Below are positions 19,401-27,991 of a stretch of DNA of 64,000 nt, piece by piece (position 1 is the stretch's first letter; each line of letters starts with the position of its first letter). Position numbers and translations under genes: made by a program. The notes below the pieces were generated by a model that saw nothing but the letters and a program-made list of their open reading frames with translations, searched no databases and was not told where the DNA came from. This stretch comes from Saccharophagus degradans 2-40 (GTDB lineage: Bacteria > Pseudomonadota > Gammaproteobacteria > Pseudomonadales > Cellvibrionaceae). The stretch is from positions 4,587,684 to 4,651,683 of the forward strand of contig NC_007912.1 of NCBI RefSeq assembly GCF_000013665.1. The letters run 5' to 3'.

Positions 19401-20474
19401 TTTAACAACGGGCAATACTTCGGCCAAACCTTCTGGGTTACCTTGACCGGTGAGGCAGATATCGAGGATATGTTTTACGGTGTTAAGTTCTTCTTGCAGT
19501 GCAACCACAACCGAGCGGATGGCTTCTGGGTCTGGCGCATTTAAGCCATCGCCGTCGCTGCGCACGCCGCCATAACCCGAGTCGAATTCGGCGGTATCTA
19601 ATTTATATTCTGCGCGAATGCGCGCAACGCGCTCGCTGCCTGCGTCGGCTTTGCCAACGTAGTAAAGTAAATTTTTAAGTAGGTTAACCGGTGGCTTGCG
19701 CGCTAAAGATTGCGGCGCTTTTTCACCTAAAATACGCAGCTCTCGCGCCAAAAAGCGCAATAGGCCGCGCACAGCAACGCTTAGCTCTAAATCGTCGCGA
19801 CGCAGCGCATCCACTAGCGCAGCGGAAATATCCCACGTTGCGTGACAGGTTGTGCCGCGAGTTAACAACTCTAAACGGCCCATCACTTTATCTATGTAAG
19901 TGAGGTTTTCGTCTATTTTTATGCCGCGCAATACACTGGCTGCAGAAAACTGGTACATTTCCCGCAGTTTTTTAAGCACTTGAGTAAGCTTGGCTGCATC
20001 TTGAGTAACAGGGTGCGGTTTTACAGATTTGCGCTCGGCGGCGCTCATATCTGGCGAGAATAAGTTGGTCTCGCTTAAGAAGCTTTGTTTGCGCACCGCG
20101 CGAAGATCGTTCAGCAAAGGCAGCACAACACCTGGGTGATCTTCTTTGTGTATTTTTACGTGATCGAGATAAATAGGAAGCTGCAACATAGAGCGCATAA
20201 GCACTTCTTGTGCTTCAGGGGCGCTGGCTACATCGTTATTAATAATGGCCTGTGCAGTGTGCTCCATTTCCTCGGCTAACAGTGAGGCGCCGTGAAACTC
20301 CACCATCTGCAAGCTGCCATGCACTTGGTGAATATGGGTCAGGCAAAAGCGCATCCGCGTCGAATCTTTTGGATCTTCGACGTAGGCTTCAAGCGCTTGT
20401 CGAGCGTCTTTAAGGGTATCGGAGATTTCTCCAATAACCCATTCTAACGCTGCGAAATTTCGTTTATCTCCCAT
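13464..20474 (-). CDS. chpA: ChpA, hybrid CheA-type histidine kinase of twitching motility
   Basis: A 2336-residue cytoplasmic kinase that receives signals from PilJ through PilI/ChpC and phosphorylates PilG and PilH. N-terminal helical Hpt-like and FimL-like regions (about 1-560) are followed by three clear Hpt domains with HTLKG: His778, His951 and His1568. Next come the CheA dimerisation segment (about 1735), an ATPase domain (RNAVDHGIEMP about 1920, DDGRGIDL, GRGVGMDVV), a CheW-like domain (about 2060) and a receiver with Asp2263. Long acidic, Glu/Ser/Gln-rich disordered linkers lie at about 560-740 and 1230-1500. P. aeruginosa ChpA has more phosphotransfer domains; here several N-terminal ones are degenerate or unrecognised. 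It follows pilK after 21 bp. Confidence 0.96.
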   Translation of the reverse strand: MGDKRNFAALEWVIGEISDTLKDARQALEAYVEDPKDSTRMRFCLTHIHQVHGSLQMVEFHGASLLAEEMEHTAQAIINNDVASAPEAQEVLMRSMLQLPIYLDHVKIHKEDHPGVVLPLLNDLRAVRKQSFLSETNLFSPDMSAAERKSVKPHPVTQDAAKLTQVLKKLREMYQFSAASVLRGIKIDENLTYIDKVMGRLELLTRGTTCHATWDISAALVDALRRDDLELSVAVRGLLRFLARELRILGEKAPQSLARKPPVNLLKNLLYYVGKADAGSERVARIRAEYKLDTAEFDSGYGGVRSDGDGLNAPDPEAIRSVVVALQEELNTVKHILDICLTGQGNPEGLAEVLPVVKRVGDTLAVLGIGDLRKQIVEQADVLEKMSQQNSLDEDELMQVATRVIDVEHKLDAISKVVGKSRDINDINEREIEIDQAKATVINECRHGLEKAKDAIVEYISSKWDVAQLENIGGLLHDIRGGLDMIPLPRPAAIMDACNRYIQEALLSGETQPSWKALDALADAMASVEFYLERLSVDLDGDADQFLDIAEESVASLGFAVTSRPVVPSQVIETETPVAEGSFAADTQADAVRDQSGQEASSQAESAQQEQPAESFDQGAEAAYEAQEPEDNTLDSAFANLPQVEIDEPQESVENEASDVSAVSDESTADYSEQPSSDNAFGQQDTASYEAPQTEPAGASVEEQQPAQDPADAPISLDMISVDDEPVAEEESDIDEEIIEIFIEEAGEVLETLEEYFPKWRADPTDNDSLVIVRRAFHTLKGSGRMVEAYDVGELAWSVENMLNRIIDKTVPYTAAHGNFIQLVLELTPTLVEAFKNRTANPQKALTETYMGYGAALAEGSIPDEVKELAGSDAATDSAAQEEHAQQETEAPPAYYVEEDEDDDEDDRVLKEIFSSEARSHLATIQQFVDEMEAAAPIYTPPTDSLQRALHTLKGSAKMAQVTLIAEMAEPLENFAKELITYQVPITDDILQLIKDAGSYTAGAIEAVENGREIEVSKLPQFLARAFELREMAVGHLIRLKEMEKQGVNKVDPRLLSIFMAEEMTLLLEADQLLAQWQSNPGELERIDDVIRELTTLEQGAQQANLPDMASLSQRLSTVHGHIKQNNLQLDEGFFETLLAGHNALLDMVDAVAAGQNMVPPQEYVVAAIESLIHSAEANAATRADAPQFDTEQADEFGSEEIIIEDFSELNELESETEAEQQSELQGEQAEQLNPQDLSEPTSEEAFSFGEAAADASNESFDLGEQTSETVEFDNAQEEAPTAADQSDTLAFAIDAEDADEISAGDDDYLDLVVEPLLIDEEDSNDLEINFDEESSEEISLEDESTFEDNAFDNVTESPTEQAEETFGSLDNAFDAPTADETFATQELTDEHQLAGELGEHIDVVEVEGLGEPASEAEQTDTVDFELPHGEEAEFKSDVAAEASEQTQAEECSDSNDSDSSGSDVSDSEFNESDFDELPEPPLEPQEPVAPVAAESTQPSHPVAEGMATIDGLLDSIDIQDPDYDEDIVEVFLEEADELCEELDEAIHTWESDWSNAEPSEIIKRALHTLKGGARLSGMNNLGELTHEYESYIIGTDFDSTDEAFFAQLHSYQDKVLRGVRALHQFMRGDAAQVVASEEPTLGDVELVEEDEAGIAMVKQAQTSEAPATNDGEPGSSNVVPFAPKTKDESGFIPTRPKEEDSGFVMPHASGGAQAAPQVAMKRSGPQEVVKVPADLLEELVNLAGETSISRGRLEQQVNDFGGALEEIDGTIHRLQEQLRRLDIETEAQIIFRQEQIAESDRNFDPLEMDRYSQLQQLSRSLIESASDLADLRSTLTDKVRDTETLLLQQSRINSTLQEGLMRSRMVPFSRLVPRLRRIVRQVSSELGKSVTFELDNIEGELDRSVLERMVAPLEHMLRNAVDHGIEMPDVRANAGKSETGRIVLTLGREGGDVTLRLADDGRGIDLKRVREKAIERGLMVDDATLSDRDIMQFILHAGFSTAESVTQISGRGVGMDVVHAEIKQLGGSVSINSEWGKGTEFLVRLPFTVSVNRALMVALGSDYFAVPLNNIEGIVRVSPFELEHYYQNPEARFEYAGENYQVRYLGSMLIDGMRAKLDGQSLPLPVLLVRSAEHTMALQVDTLLGSREIVVKSLGQQFSTVQGLSGATVMGDGSVVVILDPHALVRKEMALATAAIAMTGHEPVQEKEREVQTVMVVDDSVTVRKVTTRFLEREGFNVITAKDGVDALRVLQDEIPDVMLLDIEMPRMDGFEVAKNIRSSQRWRDIPIIMITSRTGDKHREHALSLGVNKYLGKPYQEDVLLESIVELIGGDDNQ

Positions 20475-20495
20475 ATTGGAGTCCCAATACCTAAA

Positions 20496-21344
20496 TTATT
20501 TGCGGCGGTAAGCCTGCACTTCTTCCACTGGCACACGAACCATGTCCGGGTGCACCCAATCCACTACTTCACCTAAACCCACCACTAAAATGCCGCCTGG
20601 CTTAAGGCGATCGACAAACGCATTCATAATTTCATGGCGCAACCAGCGGCGAAAATACACCAGCATGTTTTGACAGAAAATGACGTCCATGCTTATTACT
20701 GGCATGTCGGTAATGTTCAAAACGTTGCCGTGATTAAAACAAACGCGGTCTTTTAATTCGGGTTGAATTTGGTAGCGGTTTTTTTCTTGGGGGGAAAAAT
20801 ATCGTTGACGAAAATGCGGCTCTATCATTTCAACTTTGCGCTGCGGATACAGACCAGTACGCGCAATGGTAAGCGCTGCGCGACTAATATCTGTAGCGGT
20901 TACACCGTAGTACGGATCGCGCTGTGCGAATTCGAATGTGTCGTTTAACACCATTGCTAACGAATAAGGCTCTTCACCGGAAGAACAACCAACGCTCCAC
21001 ACATCAAAACTACCCTCTAAGGTGTTTTGATTCATTCGGTCGAGTACGGTATCGCGCACAAAGTCGATTGAAGGTTTATGTCTAAAAAAACTGGTTTCTT
21101 TTACGACGAGTCGATCAATAAGTACAGACCACTCCATCATACCCGACACGCCATCGGTGACGCGATTGAGGTACTGAGTGTAGTCGCTGTGGCCTAGCTC
21201 ACGCATACGCATGGTAACTTGCGTTTGCAAGAACACGCGCTGCTGATCGCTCAAGCAGATACCCGCGCGCTCTTCTAGCAGTTTACTCCATTGAGTAAAC
21301 TGCTTGTCGCTAAGATCCGGCGCTGCCTGTAAAGACCAAATCAT
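20496..21344 (-). CDS. pilK: Chemotaxis methyltransferase PilK (CheR type)
   Basis: A 282-residue CheR-family enzyme that methylates glutamates on the receptor PilJ with S-adenosylmethionine. The N-terminal helical domain is followed by the SAM site VWSVGCSSGEEPYSLAM. The segment FCQNMLVYFRRWLRHEIM matches the CheR 'RNVLIYF' region. It lies between pilJ and chpA, the P. aeruginosa order. It pairs functionally with ChpB. Confidence 0.94.
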   Translation of the reverse strand: MIWSLQAAPDLSDKQFTQWSKLLEERAGICLSDQQRVFLQTQVTMRMRELGHSDYTQYLNRVTDGVSGMMEWSVLIDRLVVKETSFFRHKPSIDFVRDTVLDRMNQNTLEGSFDVWSVGCSSGEEPYSLAMVLNDTFEFAQRDPYYGVTATDISRAALTIARTGLYPQRKVEMIEPHFRQRYFSPQEKNRYQIQPELKDRVCFNHGNVLNITDMPVISMDVIFCQNMLVYFRRWLRHEIMNAFVDRLKPGGILVVGLGEVVDWVHPDMVRVPVEEVQAYRRK

Positions 21345-21368
21345 CTAAATCAACCGTTTCTAGTAGAG

Positions 21369-23564
21369 TTACACGCGTGAGTTTTCAGGAACATCATCGG
21401 CACTAGGCATAATGACGGTTTCGTCCTCGTTGTAATCAACGTCGGTCGCAAGCGCGTCATCTAGTGACAAATCCATAACCTCTTCATCTTCCAATGTATC
21501 CATTTGTAGGTCGGAAGATGCAAAGTGATCGTCTTGGCCCATTTCCAATTCTTCAGGTAGTTTGAAGCCCGATACAGATTCACGTAGCTCCATCGCCATA
21601 GAGGCCAAGTTACCAATCGCCTTCGCGGTAGCACCTGTACCTGCAGATGTTTGCGAGGTAATTTCTTGAATCACGTTCATCGTATTAGAAATGTGACCCG
21701 CGGATGATGCCTGTTGGCGTGCCGCGTTGGAGATGTTTTGAATCAATTCTGCAAGGTTAGCCGATACCGACTCGATCTCTTCCAGTGCCACACCCGCATC
21801 CTGTGCTAGGCGAGCTCCACGTACCACCTCGGCGGTGGTTTGTTCCATCGAGATAACCGCTTCGTTTGTATCGTTCTGAATCGTTTTAACCAGCGCCTCA
21901 ATCTGCTTGGTTGCTGTAGCAGAACGTTCTGCAAGGCGCTGTACCTCATCCGCTACCACCGCGAAGCCTCGACCGGCGTCACCCGCCATCGATGCCTGAA
22001 TTGCCGCGTTAAGTGCAAGAATGTTGGTTTGGTCGGCAATGTCGTTAATCAAACTTACGATATCACCAATCTCCTGGGAAGATTCACCCAGTCGTTTAAT
22101 ACGCTTAGAAGTATCTTGAATCTGCTCACGGATAGTATCCATGCCGTGAATGGTGTTCTGTACCACTTTTGCACCGTTGTTTGCGATCGATACCGATCGC
22201 TCCGCAACGCCCGCTGATTCGGCGGCGTTTGCAGATACTTGGTCAATGGTTACCGCCATTTCGTTAACAGCAGCAGATGCCCCAGCAATTTCCTGCGCCT
22301 GGTGCTCGGAAGCCTCGGCGAGGTGCAATGCAGTTTGCTGTGTATCGGATGATGCCGATGCAACCCGCTCCGACGTTTCGTTAATGCGCGAAACAAGTAC
22401 ACGAAGTTGGTCAATGGTGTAGTTAATAGAGTCAGCAATCGCACCCGTAAAATCTTCGGTTACCGTTGCGGTGGTGGTTAAGTCACCGTCTGCAAGGTCG
22501 GCTAGCTCATCCAGTAATCGCAAAATTGCGTTCTGGTTTCGCTCGTTGGTTTCCGCTGTTTCACGCAGGTTGCGTTTAGTTGCTTGGTTTAACTGCCAGA
22601 AGATAAGTAACAGCGCTAAACCGGCTACAACCAACACGGCAATTAAGCTTTGGTTGTTGGCGGTACGCGATGCTGGCAAGTTGGCAATCTGATCAGATAG
22701 CGAGGTTAAGCTCTCTAGCAGTTGCGGGGTATCGTCGAGAATATTATCCGTGGCCTGACCGGCGCGGAATAATGCAGGAGACGCATCGAAAATTTCTTTT
22801 ACCGAACCACTTACGAATTCAAACAGTTCTGTAATTTCTTCCAAACTCTGAATGGCGTCTTGGTCGGTTACGCGCGAAATGCTCATGGTAACGTCGCCGG
22901 TTTTCATACCGTCCAATACTTTACCGAACAAGCTTGCATCCAAACGGAACTGGTCAGCTGAACGGCCTGGGTCACTACCACCGCGAAGCATTTTATCCAC
23001 GTTACGACCAATACGCTCTGCACGCCAAGACTGCATTTGTGCCACAGATACCTGATCCGCCGGTGCTTCATTTTCGAGAAGGATTTCCACAATATTGTTG
23101 TGTTCGGCCTGAAGCTCTGGGAGCGACTCGTTCAGTGTTGCCGCAACATCGTGAAGGAATACGATAGTGGCTTTGTTTTCGGTTATAACCTGCGCACTTT
23201 TTTGCACGCGGTTCCATACACCGTCAAAGGCGGCAATTTGTTCTGCCAACACTACGCGGGTTTGTTGGTCGGTGCCTTTAATTTGCTGCCAGTTGCTATC
23301 CATGCTGGACACAACCTTTTGCAGCTCATTAAACGACTCTTCATCACCACCAATCGCATCTCGCGATAATGATGTGAGTCGGTAAGACGATGCCCGCAGC
23401 TCACTGGTTATTTGTAGATACTGCTGATCTCGCTCAGTGGCGTTCACAATCTGGAAGAAAATCCAAATTGCTAAGCCAAACGAGGCAATAAGTACTAGAA
23501 CCAATGCGGCTAATACAGGGTTAGACTTGATCCGAGTAAACAGACCACTGGTATCACTTTTCAT
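21369..23564 (-). CDS. pilJ: PilJ, methyl-accepting receptor of the Pil-Chp system
   Basis: The receptor of the type IV pilus chemosensory pathway, 731 residues. Transmembrane helix 1 is at about 18-38; a periplasmic region containing PilJ-type repeats runs to about 300; transmembrane helix 2 is at about 303-325 ([18 protein letters not shown]). A HAMP-like region and a long signalling coiled coil follow. The hairpin tip contains [20 protein letters not shown], the PilJ variant of the receptor tip. The C-terminal tail is acidic. In the operon it lies between pilI and pilK. Confidence 0.95.
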   Translation of the reverse strand: MKSDTSGLFTRIKSNPVLAALVLVLIASFGLAIWIFFQIVNATERDQQYLQITSELRASSYRLTSLSRDAIGGDEESFNELQKVVSSMDSNWQQIKGTDQQTRVVLAEQIAAFDGVWNRVQKSAQVITENKATIVFLHDVAATLNESLPELQAEHNNIVEILLENEAPADQVSVAQMQSWRAERIGRNVDKMLRGGSDPGRSADQFRLDASLFGKVLDGMKTGDVTMSISRVTDQDAIQSLEEITELFEFVSGSVKEIFDASPALFRAGQATDNILDDTPQLLESLTSLSDQIANLPASRTANNQSLIAVLVVAGLALLLIFWQLNQATKRNLRETAETNERNQNAILRLLDELADLADGDLTTTATVTEDFTGAIADSINYTIDQLRVLVSRINETSERVASASSDTQQTALHLAEASEHQAQEIAGASAAVNEMAVTIDQVSANAAESAGVAERSVSIANNGAKVVQNTIHGMDTIREQIQDTSKRIKRLGESSQEIGDIVSLINDIADQTNILALNAAIQASMAGDAGRGFAVVADEVQRLAERSATATKQIEALVKTIQNDTNEAVISMEQTTAEVVRGARLAQDAGVALEEIESVSANLAELIQNISNAARQQASSAGHISNTMNVIQEITSQTSAGTGATAKAIGNLASMAMELRESVSGFKLPEELEMGQDDHFASSDLQMDTLEDEEVMDLSLDDALATDVDYNEDETVIMPSADDVPENSRV

Positions 23565-23714
23565 ACGACGCTCCCACGCGATTGTATGTCACGCGGTGCA
23601 TTCGCCACCAAGGGCACTTACACCACTACTTTGTATATAATTCGAACTTTAAACGACGATTAAATCGTATTTATAATTGCCAATCGCGCACACAGCGCCT
23701 GCATAGCAGGTTAA

Positions 23715-24254
23715 CTATAGCGCAGCATTAATAAATCTTGCATCTGCGGCGAGGTTTGCAACACTAAAAACGTTCCAGCGCTCACCACTATCGTCCTGAT
23801 AGGTGCCGTCAACAAACGGCGTAAGCTGGGAATCCAGCTCGGCAGTATCCGTACTAAAACTATCCACGTTAAAGTGCTGCATACCAAACGCCCTATCTAC
23901 AACTAAGCCGCTGTACAGGGTGTCTGTTTCCAACACTAAAACACGGTGATTTTTTTTGTGCCCGGTCATTTTTCCTTCGAAAAAATGCGCCAAATCAAAT
24001 AGCGGCAGCAGGCGCCCGCGCACATTAGACAACCCAATAACCCAAGGCTGCACGCCGGGTAAACGGGTTGAAGAAGGCAGCTCCATTAACTCTGTCACTT
24101 GGCCCATAGGGGCTACAAACTTTTTGCCCATCACAGAAAAACCCACACCACTCCAACGCGGCACGACGTTCATTTGCTCGGGAAGACCCTTGGCCGCGCT
24201 GCGGCTAAGGCTTGACAGGTGTACTAACGCCTGAAAGGCGGCGTTCTGACTCAT
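23715..24254 (-). CDS. pilI: CheW-like adaptor PilI
   Basis: A 179-residue single CheW domain (VMGKKFVAPMGQVTELM, then WVIGLSNVRGRLLPLFDL) coupling the receptor PilJ to the kinase ChpA. Position between pilH and pilJ is the P. aeruginosa order. A 150-bp gap separates it from pilJ, longer than elsewhere in the operon, so an extra internal promoter for pilJ is possible. Confidence 0.93.
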   Translation of the reverse strand: MSQNAAFQALVHLSSLSRSAAKGLPEQMNVVPRWSGVGFSVMGKKFVAPMGQVTELMELPSSTRLPGVQPWVIGLSNVRGRLLPLFDLAHFFEGKMTGHKKNHRVLVLETDTLYSGLVVDRAFGMQHFNVDSFSTDTAELDSQLTPFVDGTYQDDSGERWNVFSVANLAADARFINAAL

Positions 24255-24304
24255 AGGGTATTACCCCGCAATGTCGACGCTATCGCGGCACGCAATACCA
24301 TTGA

Positions 24305-24667
24305 TTACACACCTACTTTTGAGATGGTACTCAATAGATCTTTTTCATCGATTGGCTTGGTTAAGTAAGCTTTCGCCCCTTGACGCATTCCCCAAACGCG
24401 ATCAGTTTCTTGATCTTTGGTAGTGACGATAATGACAGGAATATGGGCCGTTTCTGGCGCCTTACTCAACTGACGAGCTGCCTGAAAGCCGTTGAGGCCC
24501 GGCATTACGATATCCATTAACACTAAATCGGGAATTTCTGCCTTGGCAGTAACCACACCCTCTTCGCCGTTGCCGGCTGTAATTACAGTGTGGCCATTTT
24601 TTTCCAAAATAGTCGTTAACTTATAAGTTTCTGTTGGTGAATCATCAACAATTAGTACTTTGGCCAT
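24305..24667 (-). CDS. pilH: Response regulator PilH
   Basis: A stand-alone 120-residue receiver domain. The acidic pair is in LIVDDS, the phosphorylated aspartate is Asp52 (LVLMDIVMPG), and the conserved lysine is in YLTKPID. In Pseudomonas PilH counters PilG and favours pilus retraction or acts as a phosphate sink. It is the second gene of the operon. Confidence 0.94.
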   Translation of the reverse strand: MAKVLIVDDSPTETYKLTTILEKNGHTVITAGNGEEGVVTAKAEIPDLVLMDIVMPGLNGFQAARQLSKAPETAHIPVIIVTTKDQETDRVWGMRQGAKAYLTKPIDEKDLLSTISKVGV

Positions 24668-24720
24668 AACTTCCCCATATGTAGGATCGGGTTCATTTGT
24701 ATTTTTTATGTAAAGCGCTG

Positions 24721-25116
24721 TTAGCTCGCGCGAGCAACCTTAACATGCGCCTCAATTGCACCGATCAATTCCCCTTTACTAAAAGGCTTAGTAAGGTATT
24801 GATCTGAGCCAACTATCCGCCCCTTGGCCTTGTCGAACAAGCCGTCCTTGCTGGATAACATGATGACAGGGGTAGATTTAAATTCGCTATTATTTTTGAT
24901 GAGTGCGCAAGTTTGATATCCGTCTAGGCGAGGCATCATAATGTCCACAAAAATAATATCTGGGCGAGTATCAGCAATTTTTGCTAATGCGTCAAAGCCA
25001 TCTGTGGCAGTGACTACTGTACAGCCAACTTTTTTTAACAAAGTTTCGGCGGTACGGCGGATGGTTTTACTATCGTCGATCACCATCACTTTTAGGTGTT
25101 CTAGATTCGCGTCCAT
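24721..25116 (-). CDS. pilG: Response regulator PilG
   Basis: A stand-alone receiver of 131 residues with Asp58 (IIFVDIMMPRLDG) and the lysine in YLTKPFSKG. In Pseudomonas PilG promotes pilus extension and raises cAMP. It is the first gene of the Pil-Chp operon, so the operon promoter should lie in 25117-25376, shared with divergent gshB. Confidence 0.94.
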   Translation of the reverse strand: MDANLEHLKVMVIDDSKTIRRTAETLLKKVGCTVVTATDGFDALAKIADTRPDIIFVDIMMPRLDGYQTCALIKNNSEFKSTPVIMLSSKDGLFDKAKGRIVGSDQYLTKPFSKGELIGAIEAHVKVARAS

Positions 25117-25316
25117 AGAGATGACCTTGATTCTCTTCGTTGAATAAAGATTGTAGCCCTTCTAATGTGGCTTCGCGCACCGTTTGATACGTTTGCCAAC
25201 TTTTAACATAGTTTTGGGGTTATATCCATAACTGCTTGAAAAAAATAGAAATATATCACTTTAACCAAAAGTAAAATTTAGGGAATTTATGTTACGCGAA
25301 TAGCTTCCCGAACCTA

Positions 25317-25322
25317 TATAAT
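25317..25322 (+). promoter_or_regulatory. Possible -10 box of gshB
   Basis: A perfect TATAAT lies 55 bases before the gshB start codon in an AT-rich divergent region. No good -35 box stands at the right distance (the nearest, TTACGC at 25292-25297, gives a 19-base spacer), so this is tentative. Confidence 0.35.
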
Positions 25323-25376
25323 TGACTAACTTTCAGCGTTTCGCCAATACCGCGAACAAATAAATAAGGATGCACC

Positions 25377-26330
25377 GTGCACAGACCACTCAATATAGGC
25401 GTGGTTATGGACCCAATAGCCTCCATAACCTACTACAAAGACACCACTCTGGCACTGCTGCAAGCAGCGCAGGCACGCGGCCATAATTTAACCTACATGG
25501 AAATGCCCGACCTCTACTTGGAGCAAGGCGTCGCCAAAGCCAGAACACGCCCATTAACCGTGTTTGATAACGCGCAACAATGGTATCAACTCGGATCATT
25601 CGAAGATAAGAATCTAGCCGATTTAGATGTCATTTTGATGCGCAAGGACCCACCATTCGACAATCAATTTATTTACGCCACATATATACTAGAGCGCGCC
25701 GAAAATGACGGCTGCCTAGTGGTAAATAAACCGCAGAGCTTGCGCGATTGCAACGAGAAGGTTTTTGCTACCGCCTTCCCCGAGTGCTGCCCACCCGTAT
25801 TAGTAAGCCGAGACCCCGCAAGGCTGCGCGCATTCCACGCCCAACACCAAGATGTAATTTTTAAACCCCTCGACGGCATGGGCGGCAGCGGTATATTCCG
25901 CTGCAAGCACGACGACCCTAATGTGAGTGTTATTTTAGAAACCCTCACCCTAAACAGTGCCGAATTCATCATGGCACAAAAGTATTTACCTGAAATAAAA
26001 CAAGGGGATAAGCGAATTCTAGTTGTGAATGGCGAGGCAATCCCCTACAGTTTGGCGCGCATACCCGCCAGCGGTGAAACCCGAGGCAACCTTGCAGCGG
26101 GCGGTACAGGTGTAGCACAGCCACTTACCGAACGAGATCAATGGATTGTTGATCAGGTCGCACCCACCTTGATAGAGAAAGGGTTACTATTCGTTGGGCT
26201 AGATGTAATTGGCGATTACCTCACTGAGATAAACGTTACCAGCCCAACCTGTGTGCGCGAAATAGACAAAGCCTTTAATACTAATATTGGCGAAAAACTC
26301 GTCATAGCACTCGAAAATAAACGCCAGTAG
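25377..26330 (+). CDS. gshB: Glutathione synthetase
   Basis: This ATP-grasp enzyme joins gamma-glutamylcysteine and glycine. Its 317 residues show the family's N-terminal MDPIASITYYKDTTLALL, the ATP-grasp core FKPLDGMGGSGIFR, and the C-terminal INVTSPTCVREID. The start is GTG with AAGGATG just upstream. It is divergent from pilG, as in Pseudomonas, and is followed 19 bp later by a TonB-type gene. Confidence 0.96.
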   Translation: MHRPLNIGVVMDPIASITYYKDTTLALLQAAQARGHNLTYMEMPDLYLEQGVAKARTRPLTVFDNAQQWYQLGSFEDKNLADLDVILMRKDPPFDNQFIYATYILERAENDGCLVVNKPQSLRDCNEKVFATAFPECCPPVLVSRDPARLRAFHAQHQDVIFKPLDGMGGSGIFRCKHDDPNVSVILETLTLNSAEFIMAQKYLPEIKQGDKRILVVNGEAIPYSLARIPASGETRGNLAAGGTGVAQPLTERDQWIVDQVAPTLIEKGLLFVGLDVIGDYLTEINVTSPTCVREIDKAFNTNIGEKLVIALENKRQ

Positions 26331-26349
26331 TACAGAAGCAGCACTAAGC

Positions 26350-27234
26350 ATGTCCAACACCACATTAGATACCAACGCCGCCAGCAACGACCGCCTAAGC
26401 TTTACGCTTTTTTTGGCGCTGGCTCTTCACGCTATGCTGGTGTTTGGCTGCTCATTTACTGCCGACAAGGGCAATAAAGTTGCCCCCACACTCAATATTA
26501 CGCTCGCCACCCACAGCGCCAAAGTCGCCCCCGAAAAAGCAGACTTTTTAGCACAGCACAACCAAGAGGCGAGCGGCACGTTAAAAACGGCAAAAGAGCT
26601 AACCACTACGCAGGCCGCAGAAATTGCCGATGTGAATATTCGCGAAATAAACCCCACTCCTCAGCAAAAAGCCGTGCAAAAAAGCGAGCAAAATCGCGAG
26701 CTTATCCACACCAAGCAAGAACAGCAACGCAAAGTAGCCACGGTTACCACCCCCACCAATCGCGATAACCAACAAGAGCGCGAAGGGCAGGATGCAGACA
26801 CGCCACTACTCAGCCCAGAAGCCGCCTCACTTAAAGCTAAACTCGACAAAATTAAAGAAGACCGTGCCAAAGAGCCGCGCATTCGCCGCTTAACTTCGGT
26901 TGCTACCAAAGCCTCTGAAGATGCCGAATATTTAAACCGCTGGGCCGAGAAAGTAGAAGGCATAGGCAACAAACACTTCCCTAAAGAGGCAATTGACCGC
27001 GGCATTTTTGGCAGCCTTGGCTTAGTCGTTACCATCCGCCCCGATGGCAGCGTAGAAAATATTGAGATTTCACAGCCTTCGGGCCACAGCCTGCTAGATG
27101 ATGCTGCCCTGCAAATCGTAAAGCTTTCCGCTCCATTTGCTCCTTTCCCGCCAGAGATGCGCAAAAAAGTGGACCGACTGGAGATTATTCGCACTTGGCG
27201 TTTTGAAATAACAGGCCTTACAACGTCTAAATAG
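26350..27234 (+). CDS. tonB3: TonB-type energy transducer, TonB3-like
   Basis: A 294-residue inner-membrane protein. A single N-terminal membrane helix (about 18-36) is followed by a long charged, coiled periplasmic part (about 60-200) and a C-terminal TonB domain (about 205-290: LVVTIRPDGSVENIEISQPS, then LDDAAL and EIIRTWRF). The position between gshB and yqgE is that of Pseudomonas tonB3, a gene reported to be needed for normal twitching motility. The proline-rich spacer of classical TonB is absent. The link to pili is inference from this location. Confidence 0.82.
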   Translation: MSNTTLDTNAASNDRLSFTLFLALALHAMLVFGCSFTADKGNKVAPTLNITLATHSAKVAPEKADFLAQHNQEASGTLKTAKELTTTQAAEIADVNIREINPTPQQKAVQKSEQNRELIHTKQEQQRKVATVTTPTNRDNQQEREGQDADTPLLSPEAASLKAKLDKIKEDRAKEPRIRRLTSVATKASEDAEYLNRWAEKVEGIGNKHFPKEAIDRGIFGSLGLVVTIRPDGSVENIEISQPSGHSLLDDAALQIVKLSAPFAPFPPEMRKKVDRLEIIRTWRFEITGLTTSK

Positions 27235-27322
27235 CGCTATAAAAATCCAAGCTTATCCCGCTTTATGTGCCTTTCGTACAATATCCACTTGTTTTCTTGC
27301 CAAGCGAACGCATACTAAGTGT

Positions 27323-27934
27323 ATGGCTACTCTAGATTCGAATGACAAACACGATAACCACGCGCCCGAAGCTGCCGGCGAGTTTGTGAGCTTGCGCGAT
27401 CACTTTTTGATTGCCATGCCCGGCTTGCAAGACCCCATTTTCTCGCGCTCGCTCACTTATATTTGCGACCACACGGCGCAAGGGGCGATGGGCATTGTGG
27501 TGAACCAACCCATGAATTTAACCTTGGGTGATATCTTCGAACAGCTCGAACTACAAGATAAAGCCCAACAGGCAGGCCGTGCAGTGTTAGCGGGCGGCCC
27601 CGTGAATACCGAGCGCGGCTTTGTGCTGCATCGCGACTCAGGCGCATGGGAAAGCACCATGCATATTGCACCAGATGTAAACCTCACCGCCTCGCGCGAT
27701 ATTGTCCACGCTATAGCCAATAACACCGGCCCCAAAAGCTCGCTTTTTGCGCTGGGCTATGCGGGTTGGTCTGCGGGGCAATTAGAAGAAGAAATTAGCG
27801 CAAACAGCTGGCTCACCATTCCGGCCGACAGCTCTATTATTTTTGATATTCCCGTGGAAGACCGCTGGGCTGCAGCCGCGCGCCAACTTGGCATAGACAT
27901 TCATTTAATGTCTGCCACCGCGGGTCACGCATAG
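27323..27934 (+). CDS. yqgE: YqgE/AlgH family protein
   Basis: A 203-residue member of the DUF179 (YqgE/AlgH) family. The typical start is SLRDHFLIAMPGLQDPIFSR, followed by GIVVNQPMNLTLGDI and VLAGGPVNTERGFVLH. It has no known catalytic activity. It stands immediately before ruvX, as in most proteobacteria. Confidence 0.93.
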   Translation: MATLDSNDKHDNHAPEAAGEFVSLRDHFLIAMPGLQDPIFSRSLTYICDHTAQGAMGIVVNQPMNLTLGDIFEQLELQDKAQQAGRAVLAGGPVNTERGFVLHRDSGAWESTMHIAPDVNLTASRDIVHAIANNTGPKSSLFALGYAGWSAGQLEEEISANSWLTIPADSSIIFDIPVEDRWAAAARQLGIDIHLMSATAGHA

Positions 27935-27991
27935 CCATTTATTAGATCAACACTCGCTGTTAACTTCCACCCTCAAACATAGCCGCCCCCA

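Noticed and set aside
26661-27194. 177-residue antisense frame in the TonB-type gene
   Set aside because: Serine/arginine-rich antisense shadow of a gene with clear TonB features.
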